DNA from: Arthrobacter sp. FW306-07-I | Lineage (GTDB): Bacteria; Actinomycetota; Actinomycetes; Actinomycetales; Micrococcaceae | Assembly: GCF_021800405.1 (NCBI RefSeq) | Contig: NZ_CP084550.1 | Coordinates: 3,100,001 to 3,164,000, forward strand | Direction of reading: 5' to 3' | DNA length: 64,000 nucleotides | In this document: piece by piece, positions 46,423 through 55,143 of the stretch | How positions within the stretch are numbered: position 1 is the first letter of the stretch | Layout: every line of letters starts with the position of its first letter | Notes under the pieces: generated by a model | The model's input: only the letters and a program-made list of their open reading frames with translations | What the model was told of the DNA's origin: nothing | Database searches by the model: none | Program-made: the position numbers and the translations under genes

Positions 46423-46508
46423 GAGGGATCCTTCCACAGACCTTCAGGCGTTTTCAGATCTCCCCCGCTGTGCACCCTGCGAAGTGACTTCGCAGCGCTA
46501 CCATCCGG

Positions 46509-46519
46509 TTCCGCTATAT
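46509..46519 (-). promoter_or_regulatory. Recurrent 11-mer, rpoB-proximal copy
   Basis: TCATATAGCGG on the - strand, 86 bases before the rpoB TTG start. It is identical to the copies at 46590-46600 and 11279-11289. Confidence 0.5.
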
Positions 46520-46589
46520 GACCCGGGACCCGAACTGGCTATGATGTGACCGTTTACGGCACGTTGATTGCCAGCTGTCGGGCGAAGCC

Positions 46590-46600
46590 CACCGCTATAT
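46590..46600 (-). promoter_or_regulatory. Recurrent 11-mer, rpoB-distal copy
   Basis: TCATATAGCGG on the - strand, about 170 bases before rpoB and about 30 bases after the expected transcription start. It is followed by a GGGCTTCGCCC hairpin. Confidence 0.5.
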
Positions 46601-46636
46601 GAAGGCTGAAGGTAAACAGGGAAGACGCAAATATCT

Positions 46637-46665
46637 ACGATACGGCAAAACAACCTTCGTGTCTA
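46637..46665 (-). promoter_or_regulatory. Putative rpoB promoter
   Basis: On the - strand TAGACA (46660-46665, one base from the -35 consensus) and TATCGT (46637-46642) are separated by 17 bases. Transcription would start near 46630 and give a 5' leader of about 208 bases. Confidence 0.55.
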
Positions 46666-46734
46666 CCCCACATCCGGTCGGATTGCAAGCACCGGATATC
46701 CGTCCCCCAGCAGCCGCTTCCTGGGCTTCCCCTG

Positions 46735-47226
46735 TCAGAGCCGGAGGGTTACGCCCGCTGCAGTGCACGCCGCGGAGTTGGCGAAGACGGCATCCCTGAC
46801 TGCGTCCTGGGATTCCTGCGCTGGCTTGCCGCCGGTCTCCGCTGCCGAGGACCGGTCCATGGCCAGCAGGCTTAGGGAGCTGAAAAGCCCCCTGAGGTCG
46901 CCGGACACGGTGTCCTTCGCGTCCTGCGCCTTCAGGTACACGTCCTCGTAGCCATTGGAGTCGGTGGGCGATACGGCGCCGTAGTCCGCCACCAGCTTGT
47001 TGAAGAGTTCGCAGGATTCCCGGGTTCCGGCAGCGTCGGGGCCTTGGCCCACCCCGCCCGTAGCTGTGCCACCGACTGCCGGGCTGCTGCTTTCCGTTTC
47101 CCGGGCCGGGGCCGAAGGGGAAGTGGCGGACGGAGCAGATTCTGCCGGTGCCGGCGTGGACACAGAGCAGCCTGCCAGCGCGCAGCCGGTCAATACCGCG
47201 ATCACTGCCGCCGTCACTGTCTTCAT
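46735..47226 (-). CDS. Putative small lipoprotein
   Basis: A 163-residue protein with a lipoprotein signal peptide: MKTVTAAVIAVLTGCALAGC, lipobox LAGC, lipidated Cys20. A Ser/Ala/Pro/Thr-rich linker (about 21-65) leads to a helical domain (about 68-163) with two Cys residues that could form a disulfide. I choose the ATG at 47226 since the signal peptide starts there; the frame is open much further upstream without signal features. The family is not recognised. It is divergent from the thiolase gene. Confidence 0.7.
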   Translation of the reverse strand: MKTVTAAVIAVLTGCALAGCSVSTPAPAESAPSATSPSAPARETESSSPAVGGTATGGVGQGPDAAGTRESCELFNKLVADYGAVSPTDSNGYEDVYLKAQDAKDTVSGDLRGLFSSLSLLAMDRSSAAETGGKPAQESQDAVRDAVFANSAACTAAGVTLRL

Positions 47227-47473
47227 CACGATTCCCATTCCGTCCGTCCCGCGTGCCGGCCCAGTCCCCCGCAAAGAGTTTCCGCTGCAAAGAACGCCCC
47301 TCAAAGCCTCGCCGTCCACCCTACGCAACCGGCCGCCGTCGTGCACAATGCCCGGATGGGGACCCCTCCCCTGCCAGGAATGCACATAGGCGTTCCAGCG
47401 TTTGCATAGTTGGGTGACCAGGCTCACGATAGCCTTGGTGGCCTACACCGGAACCGGATTGAAAGTGGTAACC

Positions 47474-48673
47474 ATGGTCAACTCTCCCGACAGCAACGAC
47501 GTTGTCATCCTCGGGGCGGCACGGACTCCGCAGGGCCGGATCAACGGCCAACTCTCCAGCCTTACGGCAGTGGAACTGGGTGCCCACGCCATCAAGGCCG
47601 CGCTGGCAGGCAGCGGTGTGGAGGCCGCCGACGTGGAGGCGGTCATCATGGGGCAGGTGCTGCAGGCGGGCGCCGGACAGAACCCGGCACGGCAGAGCGC
47701 CATCGGCGCCGGCATCGGATGGAATGTCCCCGCGGTAACGGTCAACAAGGTGTGCCTTTCCGGTCTGACAGCGGTGATCGACGCAGCCCGGATGATCCGC
47801 GCCGGCGAGGCTGCGGTGGTGGTGGCAGGCGGGCAGGAGTCGATGAGCCGGGCCCCGCACCTGCTTCCCGGATCACGCCAGGGGTGGACGTACGGATCCA
47901 TCCAGGCGCTGGACGCTGCCGCGCACGACGGCCTGACCGACGCCTTTGACGGACAGTCCATGGGCCTGTCCACCGAGACGCGCAACCTCACGCTGGGCAT
48001 CGACCGAACCTCGCAGGACAACGTGGCTGCCCAGTCGCACCAGCGTGCGGCGCTTGCGGCCAAGAACGGAACGTTCGACGGCGAGATCGCACCTGTCAGC
48101 GTCAAGCAGCGCAAGGGCGACCCGCTGGTGGTGGATACTGACGAGGGCGTCCGTCCGAATACGTCGGTGGAGTCGCTGGCCGGCCTGCGGGCGGCCTTCG
48201 TTACCGATGGCACCATTACGGCGGGCAACTCCTCTCCCCTGTCCGACGGGGCCGCCGCCCTGGTGCTCGCTTCGCGCGGCTACGCCGAAGAGCACGGGCT
48301 GGAATACCTGGCGGTGGTGGGAAAGCCGGGCCAAGTTGCCGGTCCTGACAACTCCCTGCACTCACAGCCTTCGAATGCCATTCTGAATGCCCTTGGCAAG
48401 GCCGGCTGGAACACCTCCGACCTCGACTTCATCGAGATCAACGAGGCGTTCGGCTCCGTCGCGGTGCAGTCCCTCAAGGACCTTGACTACCCCTTGGAAA
48501 AGTGCAACATCCACGGCGGCGCCATCGCACTGGGGCACCCGATTGGCGCCTCCGGAGCCCGCCTGGCTGCCCACGCCGCCCATGAGCTGAAGCGGCGCGG
48601 AACCGGCAAGGCTGCCGTATCCCTCTGCGGCGGGGGCGGGCAGGGCGAGGCCCTCCTGCTGTACCGCGACTGA
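47474..48673 (+). CDS. Acetyl-CoA C-acetyltransferase (thiolase)
   Basis: A 399-residue thiolase that condenses or cleaves acyl-CoA, typically acetoacetyl-CoA and acetyl-CoA. Catalytic residues are Cys94 in NKVCLSG, His355 in LGHPIGASG and Cys385 in SLCGGGGQG. The ATG at 47474 starts at the domain edge; the frame is open 24 codons upstream without homology. Its stop overlaps the next start (TGATG). Whether it serves degradation or biosynthesis cannot be told. Confidence 0.93.
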   Translation: MVNSPDSNDVVILGAARTPQGRINGQLSSLTAVELGAHAIKAALAGSGVEAADVEAVIMGQVLQAGAGQNPARQSAIGAGIGWNVPAVTVNKVCLSGLTAVIDAARMIRAGEAAVVVAGGQESMSRAPHLLPGSRQGWTYGSIQALDAAAHDGLTDAFDGQSMGLSTETRNLTLGIDRTSQDNVAAQSHQRAALAAKNGTFDGEIAPVSVKQRKGDPLVVDTDEGVRPNTSVESLAGLRAAFVTDGTITAGNSSPLSDGAAALVLASRGYAEEHGLEYLAVVGKPGQVAGPDNSLHSQPSNAILNALGKAGWNTSDLDFIEINEAFGSVAVQSLKDLDYPLEKCNIHGGAIALGHPIGASGARLAAHAAHELKRRGTGKAAVSLCGGGGQGEALLLYRD

Positions 48674-49170
48674 TGGCGGGCGCATCCGGAAACGGAACGG
48701 ACGGCGTCGGGCAGGAACGCTTCCTGGCCGACGCCGAGGCCCGGGGCCTGCAGGTCGAGGTAGTGGAGCGGCCCGCAGCGAGGAGCCTCGAAGAGGCCGC
48801 GGACATCCTGGGCATCAGCCCGGCGGACATCGTCAAGTCGCTCGTGGTCAAGCGCAAGGACGGGACCTTCCTGTTCGCCCTGATCCCGGGCGACCGGCAA
48901 ATCTCCTGGCCCAAGTTGCGCACGCTGGTGGGCGTCAACAAGCTGTCCCTGCCGCCTGCCGAAACCGCGCTGGAAGCGACCGGTTACGAGCGGGGCACCA
49001 TCACGCCCCTGGGGAGTACCACGGCATGGCCTGTCTACGCTGATGCCACCATTACCGGCCGCCGTATCTCCATGGGGGCCGGTGCCCATGGCTACAGCGC
49101 CTTTGTTGACGCCGACGCACTCACTGCAGCGCTGGGCGCAGTGGTGGCTGACATCAGTGAGCCCGGCTAG
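48673..49170 (+). CDS. YbaK/EbsC-type aminoacyl-tRNA deacylase
   Basis: A 165-residue member of the YbaK/ProX editing family, which hydrolyses misacylated tRNAs such as Cys-tRNA(Pro). The core motifs are IVKSLVVKRKDGTFLFALIPGD (residues in and around the conserved Lys) and GSTTAWPVY; GAGAHGYSAF matches the family's C-terminal GG-H region. The ATG shares a base with the thiolase stop, so the two are co-translated. tRNA specificity is an inference. Confidence 0.88.
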   Translation: MAGASGNGTDGVGQERFLADAEARGLQVEVVERPAARSLEEAADILGISPADIVKSLVVKRKDGTFLFALIPGDRQISWPKLRTLVGVNKLSLPPAETALEATGYERGTITPLGSTTAWPVYADATITGRRISMGAGAHGYSAFVDADALTAALGAVVADISEPG

Positions 49171-49190
49171 GTCCGGAAATGGTTAAAGCA

Positions 49191-49232
49191 GGAAACCCCG
49201 CTCAACTGGTTCGCAGTGGGGCGGGGTTTCCC
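49191..49232. terminator. Convergent terminator, ybaK-like and rplL
   Basis: GGAAACCCCGC pairs with GCGGGGTTTCC around a 20-base loop between the convergent deacylase and rplL genes. On each strand the stem ends in a short T-rich run. Confidence 0.75.
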
Positions 49233-49246
49233 GGGAAAAGGCGCTG

Positions 49247-49624
49247 TTACTTGAGGGTAACGGTGGCGCCTGCAGCCTCGAGCTGATCCTTGGCCTTCTC
49301 GGCAGCTTCCTTGTTGGCGCCTTCGAGGACAGCCTTGGGAGCGCTGTCAACCAGGTCCTTGGCTTCCTTGAGGCCGAGGGAGGTGATGGCGCGAACTTCC
49401 TTGATGACTGCGATCTTCTTGTCACCGGCAGATTCGAGGATGACGTCGAAGTCGGTCTTCTCTTCAACCTCTTCAGCAGCTCCGCCACCGGCAGGGCCGG
49501 CAACGGCTACAGCAGCAGCGGTAACTTCGAAGGTCTCTTCGAAGAGCTTGACGAACTCGGAGAGCTCGATGATGGTCAGTTCCTTGAAAGCTTCAATGAG
49601 CTCTTCGTTGCTGAGCTTCGCCAT
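49247..49624 (-). CDS. rplL: 50S ribosomal protein L7/L12
   Basis: The 125-residue stalk protein that recruits translation GTPases. It has the N-terminal dimerization part, an Ala/Gly-rich hinge (about 37-52) and the C-terminal domain with [20 protein letters not shown]. It follows rplJ by 77 bases. Confidence 0.97.
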   Translation of the reverse strand: MAKLSNEELIEAFKELTIIELSEFVKLFEETFEVTAAAVAVAGPAGGGAAEEVEEKTDFDVILESAGDKKIAVIKEVRAITSLGLKEAKDLVDSAPKAVLEGANKEAAEKAKDQLEAAGATVTLK

Positions 49625-49701
49625 GGTAGGCGTCCTTCCTGTTGTGGTGTCCGAACGGCGCTGGGCCGGACTGGCACCGGAGTCTGGTGGGGGTAAGAGA
49701 A

Positions 49702-50301
49702 TTAGTTCTCTTCGGCAGCGGGAGCTTCGGCGGCAGCGTCGGCTTCAGCGGCAGGAGCTTCTTCAGCGGCAGGAGCTTCTTCAGCGGCGGGCGCTTCGGC
49801 AGCTGCCGGTGCACCGTTCTCTTCTTCAAGCTTGAGGCGCAGTGCGTCGATGATGCGTGCAGCTGCGGCGGCAGGGGCCTTGAGGACGCCTGCAACCTTG
49901 GCGAGCTGCAGCTCACGGGACTCGAGGGCAGCCAGTGCGGCAACCTCGCTGGCGTCCAGCGCCTTGCCCTCGAAGTAACCGGTCTTGATGACCAGCTGCT
50001 TGTTGGCCTTGGCAAAATCCGTCAGGCTCTTGGCAGCGGCAACTGCGTCACCCTTGATGAACGCGATTGCAGTGGGGCCGGCAAGCTGGCCGTCGAATGC
50101 TTCGACGCCGGCTTCCTTGGCTGCAATGGCGGTCAGGGTGTTCTTAACGACCGCGAACTTGGTGTCCTGGCCGAGAGAAACACGCAGCTGCTTGAGCTGT
50201 GCAACGGTGAGCCCGCGGTATTCGGTCAGGACAGCGGCGTTCGATTCCTTGAAATCGTTAGTGATCTCAGCTACTGCTGAAACCTTGGTAGGCGTTGCCA
50301 T
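49702..50301 (-). CDS. rplJ: 50S ribosomal protein L10 with acidic tail
   Basis: The stalk base protein that holds L7/L12 dimers. The core (about 1-160) is normal and starts [20 protein letters not shown]. The 199-residue product ends in a tail (about 162-199) of EAPAAEE-type repeats like that of L17. It has a strong AAGGAGGG site and a long structured leader with an attenuator-like hairpin. Confidence 0.96.
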   Translation of the reverse strand: MATPTKVSAVAEITNDFKESNAAVLTEYRGLTVAQLKQLRVSLGQDTKFAVVKNTLTAIAAKEAGVEAFDGQLAGPTAIAFIKGDAVAAAKSLTDFAKANKQLVIKTGYFEGKALDASEVAALAALESRELQLAKVAGVLKAPAAAAARIIDALRLKLEEENGAPAAAEAPAAEEAPAAEEAPAAEADAAAEAPAAEEN

Positions 50302-50553
50302 AACCCTCCTTCCGGGGATAGTGCCGGTATTCGACGGTCCCCGCTCAAGAGAGCTAAAACTAAAAACGCCCCGCGCAGATGCACGGGGCTTGGCTCAACG
50401 CGGCTGTACCGCGGAACTTTGCTTCGTTCACCTGCGCCGGCCGCCCTGCGTTGAGGGTCCTTCGTCCGGAAAGCCACTGTTGTCCCCAGCACACAACTAC
50501 AGAGTTGAGCCATGTTCAGGAGAGTGGATTTCCAACAACCGACGGTCTTTGGT
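50302..50553 (-). ncRNA. L10 (rplJ) leader RNA
   Basis: About 250 bases between the candidate promoter and rplJ. The 5' end (CCAAAGACCGTCGGTTGTTGG) resembles the start of other actinobacterial rplJ leaders, where L10 binding controls the operon. It is followed by several short stems and a terminator-like hairpin. The assignment rests on position and recalled similarity, not on a covariance search. Confidence 0.55.
50368..50391 (-). terminator. Attenuator-like hairpin in the rplJ leader
   Basis: On the - strand GCCCCG...CGGGGC with a TGCATCTGCG loop is followed by GTTTTTAG. It lies about 70 bases before the rplJ start and after the promoter, so it is a candidate attenuator. Confidence 0.6.
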
Positions 50554-50559
50554 ACTTCC

Positions 50560-50589
50560 AGCTTACGCGAGGCGGTACCCGTCCTCCAA
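50560..50589 (-). promoter_or_regulatory. Putative rplJL promoter
   Basis: On the - strand TTGGAG (50584-50589) and TAAGCT (50560-50565) are separated by 18 bases. It lies just downstream of the GNAT stop (50598). Confidence 0.6.
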
Positions 50590-50597
50590 ATCGGGCC

Positions 50598-51716
50598 CTA
50601 ACTGGTGCTGGTATGCAGGGTGGGAAGCTCTTTTTGCCAGATTCCCGTAACTCCCGCAGTCTGGAAACCGAGCTGCTTGTTGACCGTCAGGAGGTAGCGG
50701 TTCTCCGGCGCATTCCAGGTGTAGATAATGCGCGCATCCGGGAACTGCTCACTGAGCCGTTCCATATTGGCCACTTTGATCAGCAGGCCCAGCTTGTTGC
50801 CGCGGTGCTCCTGCAGGATCAGGGTGTCGTCCTGGAATACGACATCGGCCCGGTGCGCCAACACTGTGATGGTGGTGAGTCCCACCAGCGCTCCCGTGGC
50901 GATATGCTCCACGGCGGTGACCACCGTCCGTCTCCCCTGCGCGATGGCGACGTCTTCCGCCTCCCGAAGGATGCCGGCGTCGAACACCATGTCCTGCTCA
51001 ATCGGCGCGTCCAGGGAAGGGTCAACGTCCACCCCCGCCTGGTTCTCCAGGGCCGCCACCGCCTCCAGCCAGCGCTCGGGGCAGCGGTCCGTCCAATGGT
51101 GCAGCCGGTACCTGCCGTTGTTCGCTTCCTCGGCTTCGGCCTGGAGGTCTGCCACGAGCTTGGTGTCCAGGGGCAGGAGGCAGGAGCTGAACTGCTCAAT
51201 GTGCTGAAGGGTGTACCCGGTTTTCCGGGCGAACTCCACCTCCCGGCTCTCCAGCGGCACGAACCCCTGCCCCGACCCGGGGACCAGCTGGGCCTGCTCA
51301 AACTCGTGCAGTGAAGCGCCGGGGTGATTGGTGTCCACCAGGATCATGGTGCGGCCTTCACCCCGGGCCAGCTGTTCGGCCGCCTCCAGCAGCCGGCGTC
51401 CAACGCCCTGCCGCTGGTACTCCGGAAGGATGTCGAGGGTGAGCTCGGCGAGGTCAAGGTGGTCGGTAAGGGGCAGCGCAATGTCCACCGTGCCTACAAT
51501 GGCGCCGTCCACCTTGGCCACGAGGATCAGCTGGCGCTCATAAGGATCCGCGAACTCCAGCAGCTTCTCGAGCGGACCATAGGCGAGATCGTCACTGCCC
51601 CAGGTCTGCATGCGCACTTTGCGGCCCACTTCCACGGCCGCCAGGAAGTCCGCAGCGTCCGGGGTATCCAATGAGTCGGGGATCCAGAGCTGCTCGATCT
51701 TAACGTCTATTGCCAT
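50598..51716 (-). CDS. Tandem-GNAT N-acetyltransferase
   Basis: A 372-residue protein with two GNAT domains, as in the mycothiol synthase group. The first (about 40-165) has the acetyl-CoA loop LPEYQRQGVGRRLLE; the second (about 200-365) has LQEHRGNKLGLLIK and the closing NKQLGF and WQKE motifs. The ATG at 51716 starts at the domain edge; Mets upstream are in frame but without a ribosome site. It is not the standard MshD by gene context. The acyl acceptor is unknown. A remnant of a similar protein lies just upstream. Confidence 0.78.
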   Translation of the reverse strand: MAIDVKIEQLWIPDSLDTPDAADFLAAVEVGRKVRMQTWGSDDLAYGPLEKLLEFADPYERQLILVAKVDGAIVGTVDIALPLTDHLDLAELTLDILPEYQRQGVGRRLLEAAEQLARGEGRTMILVDTNHPGASLHEFEQAQLVPGSGQGFVPLESREVEFARKTGYTLQHIEQFSSCLLPLDTKLVADLQAEAEEANNGRYRLHHWTDRCPERWLEAVAALENQAGVDVDPSLDAPIEQDMVFDAGILREAEDVAIAQGRRTVVTAVEHIATGALVGLTTITVLAHRADVVFQDDTLILQEHRGNKLGLLIKVANMERLSEQFPDARIIYTWNAPENRYLLTVNKQLGFQTAGVTGIWQKELPTLHTSTS

Positions 51717-51723
51717 TCGGGCA

Positions 51724-51822
51724 TCATCCCAGCCGTTTCTGCCACTCACCTTCATAACCAACAGGTTTGAATCCAAGTGCAACATTTATCGCCAGCATAT
51801 GCTGGTTTCCGCTGGCATTCCA
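51724..51822 (-). pseudogene. Remnant of a GNAT C-terminus
   Basis: A 32-residue stretch in an open frame, WNASGNQHMLAINVALGF...EWQKRLG, looks like the last part of a GNAT protein and resembles the end of the adjacent GNAT gene (TWNAPENRYLLTVNKQLGF, ending WQKELP). The upstream part of the frame has no acetyltransferase features. This is probably what is left of a deleted second copy. Confidence 0.6.
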
Positions 51823-51970
51823 TGTCCGGGCCGAGCACGCCGAGGGTCGTTGCTCCCTGGGTCCGGAAGAAGCACGACGGCGGCAATCACCAATCCGGCG
51901 CGAGCAGTCCGGGTTGCGTTCAGACGGATCGGCGTGGCCGCTCAAGCCAGCTTAGGGAAAGCGCCGGGTC

Positions 51971-52012
51971 AAAAAGAAGACCGCCCCGGCGCTGATGCGC
52001 AGGGACGGTCTT
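51971..52012 (-). terminator. rplA terminator
   Basis: On the - strand AAGACCGTCCC pairs with GGGGCGGTCTT (one mismatch) and is followed by CTTTTTG, 44 bases after the rplA stop. Confidence 0.82.
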
Positions 52013-52055
52013 CGGATGCTCCGGAATCAGTCCGGGCAGGAACTTCAATCAAGGA

Positions 52056-52763
52056 CTACGCCTCGGTGAGCACCTTGGTGACGTTGGGGTCCACGGAGAT
52101 GCCGGGGCCGAACGTGGTGGCCACGGTGGCCTTCTGGATGTAGCGGCCCTTGGATGCCGACGGCTTGAGGCGAAGAACCTCTTCCAGGGCGGCTGCGTAG
52201 TTCTCAGCCAGCTTCTGCGCGTCGAAGGAAACCTTGCCGATGATGAAGTGCAGGTTGGAGTGCTTGTCGACGCGGAAGTCGATCTTTCCACCCTTGATGT
52301 CGTTGACGGCCTTGGTGACGTCGGGGGTCACGGTGCCCGTCTTCGGGTTCGGCATCAGGTTACGCGGGCCCAGGACCTTACCGAGGCGGCCAACCTTGCC
52401 CATGAGGTCAGGGGTGGCAACGGCGGCGTCGAAGTCGGTCCAGCCGCCTGCGATCCGTTCGATCAGGTCATCGGAACCAACGAAGTCGGCGCCGGCTGCG
52501 ATTGCGGCCTCAGCCTTGTCACCCGTGGCGAAAACCAGGACGCGGGCGGTCTTACCGGTGCCGTGGGGCAGGTTGACGGTGCCGCGGACCATCTGGTCAG
52601 CCTTGCGGGGGTCGACGCCGAGGCGGAAGGCAACCTCAACGGTGGCGTCGAACTTGGACGGGTTGGTGTCCTTGGCCAGCGTTACTGCCTCGAACGGTGC
52701 GTAGTGCTTGGTTGCATCGATCTTGGCGGCTGCTGCCTCATATGCTTTGCTGCGCTTTGCCAT
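52056..52763 (-). CDS. rplA: 50S ribosomal protein L1
   Basis: The 235-residue protein of the mobile stalk at the E site. It starts [16 protein letters not shown] from the ATG at 52763 after AAGGAG; the frame extends upstream without homology. The signature [18 protein letters not shown] is present. It follows rplK by 179 bases. Confidence 0.97.
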   Translation of the reverse strand: MAKRSKAYEAAAAKIDATKHYAPFEAVTLAKDTNPSKFDATVEVAFRLGVDPRKADQMVRGTVNLPHGTGKTARVLVFATGDKAEAAIAAGADFVGSDDLIERIAGGWTDFDAAVATPDLMGKVGRLGKVLGPRNLMPNPKTGTVTPDVTKAVNDIKGGKIDFRVDKHSNLHFIIGKVSFDAQKLAENYAAALEEVLRLKPSASKGRYIQKATVATTFGPGISVDPNVTKVLTEA

Positions 52764-52942
52764 GCTGCTTGTTTCTCCTTGTGCAGTTGTGGTCTGCGGA
52801 CCGCGCTGGGCCCTGCCACAGTCGCCCAATCCGGTTCGTTATCCGGCCGGATGGCCAACATTTGAATTTTCTTGGTGCCGGTGTCCCGGCGGTGCCGCCC
52901 GTCGTCGTCAATTACCACGACGCTGGACAGCGGTATGGGGAA

Positions 52943-53374
52943 TTAGCCCTCGACGGTGATGCCCATGGAGCGGGCGGTGCCGGCGATGATCTTCGCTGCG
53001 CCTTCGAGGCTGGTGGCGTTGAGGTCTTCCATCTTGGTGGAGGCGATCTCGTTGACCTGGGCCTGGGTCAGCTTGGCAACCTTGACGGTGTGCGGGGTGG
53101 ATGAACCCTTGGCAACGCCTGCAGCCTTCTTGATGAGCTCTGCAGCCGGCGGGGTCTTGGTGATGAACGTGAAGGAGCGGTCTTCGTAGACCGTGATTTC
53201 CACGGGGATGACGTTTCCACGCTGGGCTTCCGTGGCAGCGTTGTACGCCTTGCAGAATTCCATGATGTTGACACCGTGCTGGCCAAGCGCAGGACCGATC
53301 GGCGGGGCCGGGTTGGCGGCACCTGCCTGGATCTGCAGCTTGATGAGGCCGGTGACCTTCTTCTTGGGAGCCAA
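52943..53374 (-). CDS. rplK: 50S ribosomal protein L11
   Basis: A 143-residue GTPase-centre protein that also triggers the stringent factor. It starts with TTG at 53374, after AGAAGGA. The signature [19 protein letters not shown] and the Pro-rich [14 protein letters not shown] region are intact. Confidence 0.96.
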
Positions 53375-53502
53375 TGTAGGGTCCTTCTCTCAATAACGTC
53401 CTGGGGCACAGGAGCGTGCCTCAGGTTTTTGGCCGCCATGGCAAGGCGGCCGGCCGTTCCGGTGCCGCTAAGCGGGCGGCGCCGGGACGAATTCTAGGAT
53501 TC

Positions 53503-54315
53503 TCAGATCTTGGTGACCTGGTTGAACGCCAGGGTGACGGGCGTTTCGCGCTCGAAGATGGAGACAAGCACCACGAGGGTCTGGGACTCGGGCTTGATCT
53601 CGGAGATCGTGGCGGGAAGGGTCTCGAACGGGCCTTCCTTGACGATGACGGACTCGCCGACCTCGAAGTCCACGGCCACGGGAGCCTGGTTCTGCTTGTT
53701 GACCGGCTTGCCCTTCTCGGCCTGCTCCTCTTCGAAGACAGGGGCGAGCATGGAGAAGACCTCGTCCAGGCGCAGCGGGACCGGGTTGTGGGCGTTGCCC
53801 ACGAAGCCGGTGACGCCGGGGGTGTGGCGGACGGCGCCCCAGGAGGCGTCGGTCAGGTCCATGCGGACCAGGACGTAGCCGGGGATGCGGACGCGGTTGA
53901 TCACCTTGCGCTGGGCGTTCTTGATCTCCACGACTTCTTCCATGGGCACCTGGATTTCGAAGATGTAATCTTCCATGTCCAGGGTCTGGATGCGGGTTTC
54001 AAGGTTGGCCTTCACGCGGTTTTCGTAACCGGCGTAGGAGTGGATGACGTACCAGTCACCTTCCTGGCGGCGCAGCTTGGCCTTGAATTCCTCGGCCGGG
54101 TCCGCAGCTGCACTGGCTGCCGCGGCGGCAAGGGCGTCGGTCTCTTCGTCACCGGCTTCTGCAGCGTCGGCAGCGTCTGCGTCGGCAACATCGGAGGCGG
54201 CGTCGTCGGATTCGGGCGCGGAGGACTCAACCTCGGACTCTTCGCCGGCTTCTGCCGTGACGTCCGGGGATTCTTCCAGCCCAGTCTCGGTTACCTCGAG
54301 CTCCTGCTCAGACAC
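53503..54315 (-). CDS. nusG: Transcription factor NusG with acidic extension
   Basis: The 270-residue elongation factor couples RNA polymerase and ribosome. The NGN domain (about 85-190, [17 protein letters not shown]) and the C-terminal KOW domain (about 215-270) are complete. The N-terminal ~80 residues form an acidic Glu/Asp/Ala-rich extension. I choose the GTG at 54315 since AGGAG lies 5 bases upstream; the ATG ten codons earlier has no site. Confidence 0.93.
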   Translation of the reverse strand: MSEQELEVTETGLEESPDVTAEAGEESEVESSAPESDDAASDVADADAADAAEAGDEETDALAAAAASAAADPAEEFKAKLRRQEGDWYVIHSYAGYENRVKANLETRIQTLDMEDYIFEIQVPMEEVVEIKNAQRKVINRVRIPGYVLVRMDLTDASWGAVRHTPGVTGFVGNAHNPVPLRLDEVFSMLAPVFEEEQAEKGKPVNKQNQAPVAVDFEVGESVIVKEGPFETLPATISEIKPESQTLVVLVSIFERETPVTLAFNQVTKI

Positions 54316-54427
54316 TTGGTCTCCTGCTTCCTCATTGCCTAACATGCCTATTTAAATGGCTCAATTCCGCACACCGGTGCATCCTTCCGGTTTCCCGGCG
54401 GAACACGCGGCCTGCGGACCGTGCAGC

Positions 54428-54712
54428 CTAGCTGTCCTTGGGACCGGTGCCGCCAAAGATCCAGCTGACAGCGGTTCCGAAACCTATGTCCAGCAGGCTG
54501 ACGATGACCATCATGATGGCCACGAACACCAGCACCACGAGCGTGTAGTTGATCAGTTCCTTGCGGGTGGGGGCAACAACCTTCTTCAGTTCGCCGATGA
54601 TCTGGCGGACAAAGAGTGCAATGCGGGCGAAGAAGTTTGCCTTGGCTTCCTTCTTAGCTGGGCGGCCCTTGGAGCTGCTGGCAGCTGTTTCGGTCACCTG
54701 GTCCTCGCTCAT
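54428..54712 (-). CDS. secE: Preprotein translocase subunit SecE
   Basis: The 94-residue essential clamp of the Sec channel: a hydrophilic N-terminus (about 1-25), an amphipathic helix (FFARIALFVRQIIGELKKVV) and a single membrane helix (about 56-78). No clear ribosome site precedes the ATG. It is followed by nusG, rplK and rplA, the classical order. Confidence 0.93.
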   Translation of the reverse strand: MSEDQVTETAASSSKGRPAKKEAKANFFARIALFVRQIIGELKKVVAPTRKELINYTLVVLVFVAIMMVIVSLLDIGFGTAVSWIFGGTGPKDS

Positions 54713-54794
54713 CTTTGCAATGGTGGATTACCCGGCCCTGATCAGAACCATGGTTGCTGCGCCTGCCCCGGGCTTTCGCCCGGAACAGCTTGCG

Positions 54795-54867
54795 CAGGGC
54801 AGACAGGACTCGAACCTGCAACCTGCGGTTTTGGAGACCGCTGCGCTACCAATTGCGCCACTACCCT
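54795..54867 (-). tRNA. tRNA-Trp (anticodon CCA)
   Basis: A complete 73-base cloverleaf. The acceptor stem AGGGTAG pairs with CTGCCCT (one G-T pair), the anticodon loop is CTCCAAA with anticodon CCA, and the T loop is GGTTCGAGTCC-like. The CCA end is not encoded. It is the first transcript part before secE, a usual actinobacterial arrangement. Confidence 0.95.
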
Positions 54868-54952
54868 ATGGAGTGAATTGCACTCTGTGACGACCCAACA
54901 CCAGCTTGAACTGGGGCACACGTCATCATCCGTGTTTCAACACCGGTGAACC

Positions 54953-54981
54953 AGTCTACGCAAGAACTTCGCGTAGGTAAA
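54953..54981 (-). promoter_or_regulatory. Putative tRNA-Trp-secE-nusG promoter
   Basis: On the - strand TTTACC (54976-54981) and TAGACT (54953-54958) are separated by 17 bases, about 85 bases before the tRNA 5' end. Confidence 0.55.
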
Positions 54982-55143
54982 ACCGGCCCGTTCCGACCCA
55001 TCCGTCGCCGGGTCTGAAACCTGCTGCGCGGGGCAGTCATAAATCAAAACCGGCACCCCGGAGGGTCCGGTGAACAGCATAGAGTAGAACTCGTCGAATC
55101 CCACATTCCAGCCTCCCGGCTGCAAGCGAAGAACGGACCTGCC

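Larger units (their letters stand above)
46423..46734 (-). promoter_or_regulatory. rpoB leader region
   Basis: A 312-base region between rpoB and the lipoprotein gene, with no gene of its own. It holds the candidate promoter (46637-46665), two TCATATAGCGG motifs (46590-46600, 46509-46519), a GGGCTTCGCCC hairpin just after the first motif (near 46583) and a perfect CTGCGAAG/CTTCGCAG hairpin (near 46479-46497). The organisation suggests a structured 5' leader. Confidence 0.5.
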
